From: Mycetocola_A sp015752285
GTDB taxonomy: Bacteria; Actinomycetota; Actinomycetes; Actinomycetales; Microbacteriaceae
Assembly (NCBI RefSeq): GCF_015752285.1
Contig: NZ_JADOUY010000001.1
Coordinates: 701,245-765,244, forward strand
Reading direction: 5' to 3'
Length of the DNA stretch: 64,000 nt
A model generated the notes under the pieces. It was not told where the DNA came from. It saw nothing but the letters and a program-made list of their open reading frames with translations, and ran no database searches. Within the stretch, counting starts at the first letter, position 1. Each line of letters starts with the position of its first letter. The translations under genes and the position numbers were made by a program. Shown here in pieces: positions 17,711-25,032 of this stretch.

Positions 17711-18694
17711 ATGACAACGACACGTCTCACCAGCGGGCCGGCTCCTGCCTCGCCCGATGGCGCGCCTCGTCGGGGCACCCTGCCAGGCCGCACACGCAAG
17801 CAGCAGTTCAGGCGACAGTTCTCGAAAGAGAACATCACCAAGATCCTCTTCGTCGTTCCTGCAGCGCTCTACATCGTTCTGTTCTTCGGCTACCCCGTCG
17901 TGAAGAACGTCGTGATGAGCCTGCAGGATTACACAACCAAGACCTTCTTCACCGGCGAAGCTCCCTGGGTCGGCATTCAGAACTACGTGACGGTGATCAC
18001 GAGCAACCTGTTCTGGCCGTCACTCACCAACACGGCGCTGTTCACGATCGGGTCGATTCTCGGCCAGTTCGTGATCGGGCTCGCACTCGCGGCATTCTTC
18101 AAGCGCCGGTTTCCGCTCAACAATTTCCTGCGCTCGATGCTGCTGTTGCCGTGGCTGCTCCCGCTGATCGTGGCGAGCGCGACCTGGCGCTCGATCCTCG
18201 ACCAAGACAGTGGCATCCTCAATCGCTTCCTCGGCACGCTGGGACTGGACGCCATTCCGTGGCTGACCGACCCGTCCGTGGCGCTGACCGCCGTGATTCT
18301 CGTCAACATCTGGGTCGGCATCCCGTTCAACGTGACCATCCTCTACGGAGGTCTGCAGGACATCCCCGACGAGCTCTACGAAGCGGGCGCCCTCGACGGG
18401 GCCATCGGCTGGAAAGCGTTCAGGCACATCACTTGGCCGAACCTGCGCCCGGTCGTCAGCGTCGTGTTGCTCCTCGGTGTGGTCTACACGCTCAAGGTGC
18501 TCGACATCATCCTCGGTCTCACGAACGGTGGACCGGCGAATGCGACGCAGACGCTGGCCATCCGCTCGTACCAGGAATCGTTCGTGAACTTCGAGTTCGG
18601 GGTGGGAGCTGCGTTCAGCAACATCCTCATCCTCATCTCTCTGCTGTTCGCCATCATCTACCTGCGCGCCAACCGCCGCCAGGTCGACGAGTAA
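17711..18694 (+). CDS. Sugar ABC transporter permease (MalF-type)
   Basis: A 327-aa permease. A basic cytoplasmic N-terminus (GRTRKQQFRRQFSKEN) precedes six helices; the EAA loop reads ELYEAGALDGAIGWKAFRHI. GAAAGG precedes ATG 17711. It pairs with the MalG-type gene that starts 10 bp after its stop. As with the other sugar importers in this window, no dedicated ATPase gene is present. Confidence 0.93.
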   Translation: MTTTRLTSGPAPASPDGAPRRGTLPGRTRKQQFRRQFSKENITKILFVVPAALYIVLFFGYPVVKNVVMSLQDYTTKTFFTGEAPWVGIQNYVTVITSNLFWPSLTNTALFTIGSILGQFVIGLALAAFFKRRFPLNNFLRSMLLLPWLLPLIVASATWRSILDQDSGILNRFLGTLGLDAIPWLTDPSVALTAVILVNIWVGIPFNVTILYGGLQDIPDELYEAGALDGAIGWKAFRHITWPNLRPVVSVVLLLGVVYTLKVLDIILGLTNGGPANATQTLAIRSYQESFVNFEFGVGAAFSNILILISLLFAIIYLRANRRQVDE

Positions 18695-18704
18695 GGGGCA
18701 CGAC

Positions 18705-19568
18705 ATGACCATCGCACCCGTCGTCCTTTCTGGGCAGGCAGCCACTAGGCGCCGGCATAAGGAGAACACCCGTTCTGCCGGTTACACCGCGCTCGGCATC
18801 GTCTTTCTCGCTCTCATGCTGTTCCCGGTCTACTGGATGATCAACGCGTCACTGCAGCCGTCAGGCAACACGCTCACCGCAGACATCTTCCCGTTCAACC
18901 CGAGCTTCGCCGGCTACGAGAAGGCGATCGCCGACCAGGGGGGCAACCTCATCACGAGCCTGCTGATCTCGCTCGGCACCGTCGTGCTCAGCCTCGTGAT
19001 CGCCGCCCCAGCCGCCTATGCGCTCGCGCAGTTCCGCTTCCGGTGGATCAACATCGCGTTGCTGGCGATCATCATCTCGCAGATGATCCCCGGCATCGTG
19101 ATCGCCAACGCGCTCTACGCCGCATACAACGACCTCGGCTTGCTCAACTCGATCCCCGGACTGATTCTGGCGGATGCTTCGCACGCGATCCCGTTCGCCA
19201 TCCTCATTCTGCGGGCATTCATGATCGGCATCCCGCCGTCGATCGTCGAAGCCGCACGGGTCGACGGCGCCGGGCTGGTGCGGGCGTTCATCTCGATCGT
19301 CGTGCCGATCAGTCGCAACTCCCTCATCACGGCCGGACTGTTCGCGTTCCTCTTCTCCTGGAGCGACTTCCTCTTCGCGCTCACCCTCACCACGACGGAG
19401 GACGTGCGGCCGGTCACCCTCGGCATCTACCAGTACCTCGGGACCCAGGTGGCGAACTGGAGCGCGGTGATGGCAACCGCCGTGCTGTCGTCGATCCCGG
19501 CGATCGTGCTGCTCATTCTCGCCCAGAAGTACATCGCGGCAGGCGCTACCGGTGGTGCCGTGAAGTAA
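18705..19568 (+). CDS. Sugar ABC transporter permease (MalG-type)
   Basis: A 287-aa permease with six predicted helices. The first helix contains MLFPVYWMINASLQPSG and the EAA region reads SIVEAARVDGAGLVRAF. The C-terminus ends QKYIAAGATGGAVK, typical of MalG homologues. It is tightly linked to the upstream permease and lies 63 bp before the ThuA-like gene. Together with the MalF-type partner it forms the membrane channel of the importer. Confidence 0.93.
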   Translation: MTIAPVVLSGQAATRRRHKENTRSAGYTALGIVFLALMLFPVYWMINASLQPSGNTLTADIFPFNPSFAGYEKAIADQGGNLITSLLISLGTVVLSLVIAAPAAYALAQFRFRWINIALLAIIISQMIPGIVIANALYAAYNDLGLLNSIPGLILADASHAIPFAILILRAFMIGIPPSIVEAARVDGAGLVRAFISIVVPISRNSLITAGLFAFLFSWSDFLFALTLTTTEDVRPVTLGIYQYLGTQVANWSAVMATAVLSSIPAIVLLILAQKYIAAGATGGAVK

Positions 19569-19631
19569 GCCTCCGTCCCTGCCGCCAGCGCGGCATCCGT
19601 ATGTCAGAAATCGCTCATCGTTAGGAACACC

Positions 19632-20420
19632 ATGTCGAACACCATCACCGCCGATCGTCCGCTTCGCGTCGTCGTCTGGGGCGAGAACCGCCACGAGCAG
19701 GAACAGCCCGAGATCGCCGAGATCTACCCGCAGGGCATGCACACCACCATCCGCGAGGGGATCGAAGAGAACCTCGGTTCGCGCGCCTCAGTGAGCACCG
19801 TCACCCTCGACGACCCGGAGCACGGGCTCACCGAAGAGGTGCTCGTGAACACCGACGTGCTCGTCTGGTGGGGCCACGCCGCACACGCTGAGGTCTCGGA
19901 CGAGGTCGTCGAACGGGTGCACCGCCACGTGCTCGCCGGTATGGGACTGCTCGTGCTGCACTCCGGGCACTGGTCGAAGATCTTCGGCAAGCTCATGGGC
20001 ACGTCGTGCACCCTGCGCTGGCGCTCCGAACAGGATCGCGAACTGGTCTGGACCGTCGACCCGACCCACCCGATCGCGCAGGGCGTGCCGCATCCATTCA
20101 TCATTCCGCAGCAGGAGATGTACGGGGAGTTCTTCGACGTTCCTGCACCTGATGAGCTCATCTTCCTCTCCACCTTCTCGGGCGGAGAAGTCTTCCGCAG
20201 CGGCATGACCTACAAGCGCGGCTTCGGCAAGATCTTCTTCTTCAGCCCCGGAGACCAGGACTTCCCGGTGTATCACCAGAAGGAGGTCCGCCGCGTGATC
20301 GCGAACGGTGTCGAATGGGCGCTCACCGTGCGTCCGGAGCGCACCGACCCGGTGCTGCTCCGCTACGAGACCGAGGACTTCTACAACGGTGCCGGCTATC
20401 AGGGAGCGATGGCGAATTGA
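19632..20420 (+). CDS. ThuA-like (trehalose utilization) protein
   Basis: A 262-aa cytosolic protein of the ThuA family, a glutamine-amidotransferase-like flavodoxin fold. Typical segments are VVVWGENRHEQ at the N-terminus, LVWWGHAAH, LLVLHSGHWSKIFGKLMGTS and VYHQKEVRRVIANGVEWA. ThuA-type proteins work with Gfo/Idh/MocA dehydrogenases in breakdown of disaccharides through 3-keto intermediates; the Rhizobium ThuA/ThuB pair acts on trehalose and related sugars. The next gene is such a dehydrogenase, whose start overlaps this stop, which supports a shared pathway. Confidence 0.88.
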   Translation: MSNTITADRPLRVVVWGENRHEQEQPEIAEIYPQGMHTTIREGIEENLGSRASVSTVTLDDPEHGLTEEVLVNTDVLVWWGHAAHAEVSDEVVERVHRHVLAGMGLLVLHSGHWSKIFGKLMGTSCTLRWRSEQDRELVWTVDPTHPIAQGVPHPFIIPQQEMYGEFFDVPAPDELIFLSTFSGGEVFRSGMTYKRGFGKIFFFSPGDQDFPVYHQKEVRRVIANGVEWALTVRPERTDPVLLRYETEDFYNGAGYQGAMAN

Positions 20421-21574
20421 GCGTCTCCTTTCCTCTGATCGCCGGAACCGAGCCCCTGCGGGTCGTCCAGGTGGGGGCCGGCGGAATGGGCCGGGCCTGG
20501 ATCCGGCTGCTCGCATCGTCTCCCGACGTCGCGCTCGTCGGGCTGGTCGACCTGAACGTCGCGGCGGCGGAGTCCGCGCTCGCCGACGCCGGGCTCACCG
20601 ACGTCGTCGTCGGCACGAGTGTCAGCGAGATCGCATCGGCGACGGATGCTCAGGCGGTCGTCAACGTCACCATTCCAGCTGCCCACCACCCGGTCAACGT
20701 CGAAGCGCTGTTCGCCGGCCTTCCGGTGCTCTGTGAGAAACCGGTGGCACCGACCGTGGCGCAGGGGCTGTCGCTCGCGGCAGCCGCTGAGGTGAGCGGC
20801 CAGCTGCTGATGATCAGTCAGTCCAGGCGGTACTACCGCACCCTCTCGGCGTTCAAGGCCGAGGTCGCGTCGCTCGGCGACGTCGGCGTCGTCACCACCG
20901 ACTTCTTCAAGGCACCGCATTTCGGGGGGTTCCGTGAAGAGATGGACTCCGTTCTCCTCGTCGACATGGCCATCCACCAGTTCGACGCCGTGCGTTACCT
21001 TCTCGACCGCGATCCGGTGTCTGTGTACTGCGAGGAGTTCAATCCGAATTGGAGCTGGTACTCGGGGGATGCCGCCGCGACGGCGGTCTTCGAGTTCGAG
21101 GGTGGCGCCCGCTACGTCTACACCGGCAGCTGGTGCGCCGACGGGCTCGAGACCTCTTGGAACGGAAGCTGGCGGGTCAACGCTGCAGGGGGTTCGTCCC
21201 ACTGGGACGGTGAGGGGGAGCCCATGACCGAGCGGGTCGACTCTGCTGCGGTCGGTGATGCCGCGGTGACGGATGCTGTCGCCGGCGGGGCATCCGCTGC
21301 AGTTGCTGAGGAGATCGGTGGTGCGCTCGCCGAGTTCGTGCACGCACTGCGCACCGGAACGGTGCCGTCAGGCGAGGTGCACTCGAACGTGTACAGCCTT
21401 GCGATGGTCGAGGCCGCCGTGCTGTCGTCGTCGACCGGCGCGAAGGTGCGGATCGCCGATGTGCTCGACGCCGCATACGCGGAAGCGCTGACCGCCGAAC
21501 GCCGCCCGGATGTTCGTACCGCCCTCGAAGGGTGGGGATCGCCCCTCGGTGTCGCTGCCAGCGTGGTCGGGTAG
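20417..21574 (+). CDS. Gfo/Idh/MocA-family oxidoreductase
   Basis: A 385-aa NAD(P)-dependent sugar dehydrogenase. The Rossmann motif is VVQVGAGGMGRAW and the EKP signature appears as VLCEKPVAP. The catalytic helix region reads SVLLVDMAIHQFDAVRYL, with His as the usual proton acceptor. A TTG start at 20417 overlaps the ThuA stop (TTGA), so the two are translationally coupled. It probably oxidises the imported sugar before or after ThuA acts. The end carries an Ala-rich insertion (AAVGDAAVTDAVAGGASAA) not usual in the family. Confidence 0.88.
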   Translation: MSVSFPLIAGTEPLRVVQVGAGGMGRAWIRLLASSPDVALVGLVDLNVAAAESALADAGLTDVVVGTSVSEIASATDAQAVVNVTIPAAHHPVNVEALFAGLPVLCEKPVAPTVAQGLSLAAAAEVSGQLLMISQSRRYYRTLSAFKAEVASLGDVGVVTTDFFKAPHFGGFREEMDSVLLVDMAIHQFDAVRYLLDRDPVSVYCEEFNPNWSWYSGDAAATAVFEFEGGARYVYTGSWCADGLETSWNGSWRVNAAGGSSHWDGEGEPMTERVDSAAVGDAAVTDAVAGGASAAVAEEIGGALAEFVHALRTGTVPSGEVHSNVYSLAMVEAAVLSSSTGAKVRIADVLDAAYAEALTAERRPDVRTALEGWGSPLGVAASVVG

Positions 21575-21598
21575 CCGCCTCACGCTCCAGTAGCCGCC

Positions 21599-21647
21599 CC
21601 TGGCCCTCGCTCTCCTGCCGCGCTTGCTAGCGCGACGGGAGGCCAGG
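21599..21647 (+). terminator. Terminator hairpin of the LacI operon
   Basis: Outer arms CCTGGCC (21599-21605) and GGCCAGG (21641-21647) enclose an inner stem (21612-21623 with 21630-21641, two mismatches) and a 6-nt loop TTGCTA. It lies 25 bp after the oxidoreductase stop. No T-run follows. Confidence 0.55.
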
Positions 21648-21706
21648 AGGGACGTTTCCACGTCGGGGATTTTCGCGTGGACGGGCCGAGATCAGAAGCG
21701 TGAGAA

Positions 21707-21771
21707 AAGGAGATCGGCGCGAGATAAGGACCGAACCCGAAGAATCGTCCTTATCTCGCGCGTTTCTCCTT
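21707..21771. repeat. Bipartite intergenic hairpin element
   Basis: Outer arms AAGGAGA (21707-21713) / TCTCCTT (21765-21771), a symmetric 3x3 internal loop, perfect 15-bp inner arms (21717-21731 / 21747-21761, core GAGATAAGGAC) and a 15-nt loop. It lies between two plus-strand genes, after the LacI-operon terminator, so a simple terminator role would be redundant. Together with the hairpin above it accounts for most structure in the 297-bp gap 21575-21871. Confidence 0.8.
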
Positions 21772-21871
21772 ATGCCATGCCGTGCCGGCGCGGCGAGGTG
21801 TCTTCGACCAGAAAGCCGAGGGTTCACCGACAGGCGCCGGCGCGCGGCCCGCCGCCGTCTAGGTTAGGGAT

Positions 21872-22585
21872 GTGAGGAAACAACCCGGCGTCCTGCTGCC
21901 CCTGGTGGTCGGAATCGTCGCGCTCCTCGGCTTCGGCGCCCTCTGGCTCGTGCTCGAGCCCGACATGGGGTCTCCTGCCTCGACGCTGGTCTGGTTGCTC
22001 TCCGAACTCGTGTTCGCGCTGGCCCTCGCCGTGCCGGCCGTGTGCTTGTTTTTCGTCATCCGCGCCATGCACATCCGCCGCGTGCAGGCGCGGGAAGCGA
22101 CTGGGCCGGATGCCGTCGGCGTCGCCAGGGCGCGCGACCTGCTCTGGTCGCTGTCGCACGGGCTGCTTCCGCAGACCGAGTCCGCCGGGAGCCTTCCGAC
22201 GGATGCCACTGAGCCCGTCTTCCTGGCCGGCCGGTTCCTCGCCGCGCGGCATGCGCTGCCGGCGCCGTCGCTGCGGAGGATGAGGGCGAACGCGCGGGAT
22301 CTCGAGCGGTCGGGGCGCGGCTGGACCGCCCTCACCCCGGTGGAGATCGCGGCCACCGACCGACGGATCCTTCTGCGCTCGAACGATGTGCTCTGGGACA
22401 TCCGCTATTCGGACATCGCCGAGGTGCACGTCGAGGTCGGGCGTGTGATCCTCTGCCTGCAGGGTCAGGAACCGGTGCTGGTCGAAGGCGACGTCGCGGA
22501 ATCCCTCGCCGTGCTCGCCGTCTGGGGGAGTGTCGGCGAATCGGCGCTGAGACGACACCCGGCGCTGGCGAGCCTGCGAACTTGA
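21872..22585 (+). CDS. Two-helix membrane protein, unknown function
   Basis: A 237-aa protein with two N-terminal helices (about 8-27 and 37-62), a basic linker (RRVQAREATG) and a cytosolic C-terminal part. The segment TDRRILLRSNDVLWDIRYSDIAEVHVEVGRVIL looks like a PH-like/bPH2-type membrane-associated domain (split motif: ATDRRILL, WDIRYSDIAEVHV). GTG 21872 is 6 nt after a TAGGTT -10 hexamer with no ribosome-binding site, so a leaderless mRNA is likely. Not clearly part of an operon. Confidence 0.7.
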   Translation: MRKQPGVLLPLVVGIVALLGFGALWLVLEPDMGSPASTLVWLLSELVFALALAVPAVCLFFVIRAMHIRRVQAREATGPDAVGVARARDLLWSLSHGLLPQTESAGSLPTDATEPVFLAGRFLAARHALPAPSLRRMRANARDLERSGRGWTALTPVEIAATDRRILLRSNDVLWDIRYSDIAEVHVEVGRVILCLQGQEPVLVEGDVAESLAVLAVWGSVGESALRRHPALASLRT

Positions 22586-22709
22586 ACCGGCGAACCCTGT
22601 CGATGTTTCATGCAAATGAATAAATACAGGTTGCGGGTGTTGACTCATAGTGACCGGTCGTAGCGGCCGGCCTCGGACGAGGCCCCACGAGGGCACGAAG
22701 GAGAACACC

Positions 22710-23462
22710 ATGACTGCACAGTTTGACGGCAAGACCGCACTCGTAACCGGCGGAGGATCGGGCATCGGCAAAGCCGTCGCCGTCGCGCTCGGCGCCGAGG
22801 GCGCGAATGTGGTCGTCAACGACCTCAAGCTCGAGGTCGCCCAGAGCGTCGTCGACGAGATCACCGCAGCAGGCGGAACCGCTGTCGCCGTCGCCGGCGA
22901 TGTGGGCAACCCGGATGACGTGAAGGCATCCGTCGACGCTGCTGTCGAAACCTACGGCGCTCTGCACCTCGCATTCAACAACGCGGGCATCGGCGGCCCG
23001 CAGGGCCTCGCCGAAGATATCGACATCGCCGGCTACCTCAAGCTCATGGACGTCAACCTGCACTCGGTCTTCTACGGCATGCACTACCAGCTGCCGCAGA
23101 TCGTCGCAGCGGGCGGCGGCGCGATCGTCAACACCTCGTCGATCCTCGGCGTCGTCGGAGACGCCAACGCGCTGCCCTATGTCGCCGCCAAGCACGGCGT
23201 CGCCGGCATGACGAAATCCGCAGCGCTCAGCTACGCCGAGAAGGGGGTGCGGGTGAATTCGGTGCACCCGGGCTACATCGACACCCCGCTGCTGCAGGGC
23301 CTGCCGAAAGAGGCATACGACGGTCTCATCGCCAAGCACCCGATCGGCCGTCTCGGCACGTCAGAAGAGGTCGCGAACCTCGTGCTCTTCCTGCTCTCCG
23401 ACCAGGCAAGCTTCATCACCGGGTCGCAGCACCTCGTCGACGGCGGCTACACCGCCCAGTAA
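22710..23462 (+). CDS. Short-chain dehydrogenase/reductase
   Basis: A classical 250-aa SDR, NAD(P)-dependent. The cofactor motif is TGGGSGIGKAVA, NNAGIG marks the central strand, and the catalytic Ser-Tyr-Lys set is seen as NTSSILGVVG and YVAAKHG. The C-terminus ends SQHLVDGGYTAQ as in FabG-like enzymes. GAAGGAG precedes ATG 22710. An inverted repeat TTCAT-gcaa-ATGAA at 22607-22620 lies in the upstream region. The substrate is unknown; glucose-1-dehydrogenase-like or levodione-reductase-like roles are possible. Confidence 0.9.
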   Translation: MTAQFDGKTALVTGGGSGIGKAVAVALGAEGANVVVNDLKLEVAQSVVDEITAAGGTAVAVAGDVGNPDDVKASVDAAVETYGALHLAFNNAGIGGPQGLAEDIDIAGYLKLMDVNLHSVFYGMHYQLPQIVAAGGGAIVNTSSILGVVGDANALPYVAAKHGVAGMTKSAALSYAEKGVRVNSVHPGYIDTPLLQGLPKEAYDGLIAKHPIGRLGTSEEVANLVLFLLSDQASFITGSQHLVDGGYTAQ

Positions 23463-23526
23463 CACCAGGCGGATGCCGCGGCGCGACACCCCGCAATCGC
23501 TCGGGTGGCGCGCACACGACGAACCG

Positions 23527-23574
23527 CAGAGACAGGCCCGGGTGGGGCACGACCCTCACCTGGGCCCGTCTCTG
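23527..23574. terminator. Bidirectional terminator between convergent genes
   Basis: A long stem starts CAGAGAC (23527-23533) and closes at GTCTCTG (23568-23574), with single-base mismatches inside (GGCCC pairs GGGCC, GGTG pairs CACC) and a short loop. It lies between the converging SDR and ice-binding genes. Confidence 0.8.
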
Positions 23575-23592
23575 TCGAGCGTCAGCTCCCGG

Positions 23593-24822
23593 TCACTCCT
23601 GGGGGAACGTCCGCCCTGATTGCGCAATCGCGCGAGCACTCCGGCTGCGTTGCGCCGACACGAGCAGCAGGCCGGCTGCGACCAGGATGCCGGACACGAT
23701 CAGCCCGGTCGCCGATTCCGTGCCGGTCGGCGGGAGTTCCTCAGCGGGCGGGACCGCGTCTCCCGGAACGTCGACGACGGGCGGTACTGCGACGGGCGGA
23801 GCCGCGATGGCGATGGTCACGATCGTCGACACCTCTGGCTCGGTTCCGTTGGTCGCCGTGACGGTGATCGTCGATGAGCCCGGGGCCGTCGGAGTTCCGG
23901 AGAGCTCCCCGGTGGTGCTGTCGAGCGTCAGCCCGAGCGGCTGTTCTCCGCTGGTCACCGAGTAGGTCGGAGCCGGCGTGCCGCTGGCTGTGAACGTGTG
24001 ACTGTACGGCGTGCCCACGATTCCATCAGGTGGCGTCTCCGAGGTATATTCAGGGCCATCGGTCTCGACCGGTTCACTCGCCGGGTCGCAGTCTTCCGGA
24101 ACCGTGATGAGGTTCGTGTCGAGCGTGACAGCGCCGGTGTCTGCGAGCAGCCGGCCCTGGATCTCGGCGCCGGTGTTCGCCGTCACTGAGGCATTCGCCA
24201 TGACCGTGCCGACGAAATCAGCGTTCGTCCCGATCGTTGCGGAGCTGCCGATCTGCCAGAACACGTTGCAGGATGAGGCGCCACCGGTGATGAGAATTTG
24301 CGCGGTCGAACCGATTGTCAGCGTGCTGGCGGCCTGAAAGACCCAGACCGAGTCGGCAGTGCCTGCGAGAGTCAAGAGACCACCGCTATTGATCGAGAGC
24401 GCCCCGCCGGAGTAGACGCCCGGTGTGAGCGACAGGCCGGAGAGGTTGCCCAAGCCCGAGGTGGTCGGTGTCAGTGATGCCGCGTCGACGATCGCGGCGG
24501 TGAGGTCCGTCTGGGCTTGGTCGGCCACCGCATCGGCCGAGTGGATTGTTCCGTTCACCAGACCATCGGGCGGGCCGGTGAACCCGGTGATTGACGTGCC
24601 CGCGCTCACGCCCACGTCGCCGTTGACGACCGACGGCCCGGTGTTCGTCACCGTGCTCGAGCCCAGCACACCGAAGTCGGCTGCGGCTCCAAGGTCTATT
24701 GGTCCGTCGATGACGGTCGCGGCATGCGCTATCGAAGCTGTACCGACGAACAACCCCAGGGCGAGGATGCCTGTCGTGGCGGTGATACCTATCTTTCGGG
24801 AGGTCGATTGTTTGTTGGTCAA
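23593..24822 (-). CDS. Cell-wall-anchored ice-binding-like protein (DUF3494)
   Basis: A secreted 409-aa protein. A signal peptide ends near residue 34 (SIAHA). Residues ~40-235 match the DUF3494 ice-binding beta-solenoid (DLGAAADFGVLGSSTVTNTG, TDLTAAIVDAASL, LTPGVYSGGALSINSG, NVFWQIGSSATIGT). An Ig-like putative-binding domain follows (GTPYSHTFTASGTPAPTYSV, then LSGTPTAPGSSTITV). The end carries a sortase-type signal: LPPTG (363-367), a hydrophobic helix and a basic tail. TTG 24822 is chosen because GGAG lies 6 bp upstream and a normal signal peptide results; the long upstream extension has no such support. It is predicted to bind ice at the cell surface. Confidence 0.88.
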   Translation of the reverse strand: MTNKQSTSRKIGITATTGILALGLFVGTASIAHAATVIDGPIDLGAAADFGVLGSSTVTNTGPSVVNGDVGVSAGTSITGFTGPPDGLVNGTIHSADAVADQAQTDLTAAIVDAASLTPTTSGLGNLSGLSLTPGVYSGGALSINSGGLLTLAGTADSVWVFQAASTLTIGSTAQILITGGASSCNVFWQIGSSATIGTNADFVGTVMANASVTANTGAEIQGRLLADTGAVTLDTNLITVPEDCDPASEPVETDGPEYTSETPPDGIVGTPYSHTFTASGTPAPTYSVTSGEQPLGLTLDSTTGELSGTPTAPGSSTITVTATNGTEPEVSTIVTIAIAAPPVAVPPVVDVPGDAVPPAEELPPTGTESATGLIVSGILVAAGLLLVSAQRSRSARAIAQSGRTFPQE

Positions 24823-24860
24823 GGGTTGCTCCAGCCAGGGAAGGAAGAGCGTTCGGGTCG

Positions 24861-24898
24861 CACTGAGAGCGGTATTGCCCGCTCCTGAGTGATTTTTT
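24861..24898 (+). terminator. Intrinsic-terminator-like hairpin in ice-binding gene leader
   Basis: On the plus strand a stem CACT..GAGCGG, loop TATTGC, CCGCTC..AGTG (24861-24891) is followed by A and six T (24893-24898), the form of an intrinsic terminator. No plus-strand gene ends here: it lies in the 5' leader of the minus-strand ice-binding gene, 39 bp before its start. It may block antisense transcription, or act as a leader hairpin in the mRNA. Confidence 0.55.
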
Positions 24899-24920
24899 AT
24901 CACATCCGTTCGTTCGCTCA

Positions 24921-24964
24921 TAGCTGCGGCTGTGGCCTGGCTTAGCTGCGGCTGTGGCCTGGCT
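24921..24964. repeat. Perfect 22-bp tandem duplication
   Basis: Two exact copies, 24921-24942 and 24943-24964, each starting TAGCTGCGGCTG and ending GGCCTGGCT. They lie between the divergent ice-binding and aminopeptidase genes and probably arose by slippage; they could also duplicate a binding site. Confidence 0.85.
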
Positions 24965-25032
24965 GTGAGCGCGGTGTGTGCAGAATGAGCAGGGTGGTGA
25001 GCCGGGCCGGTTGACGCTGCCCGCATGGTTGG

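Noticed and set aside
24823..25026. N-terminal extension of the ice-binding protein to 25026 or 24921
   Set aside because: The extension has no ribosome-binding site, includes the 22-bp tandem repeat and a terminator-like hairpin, and would bury the signal peptide. TTG 24822 has GGAG at 6 bp and gives a normal signal peptide.
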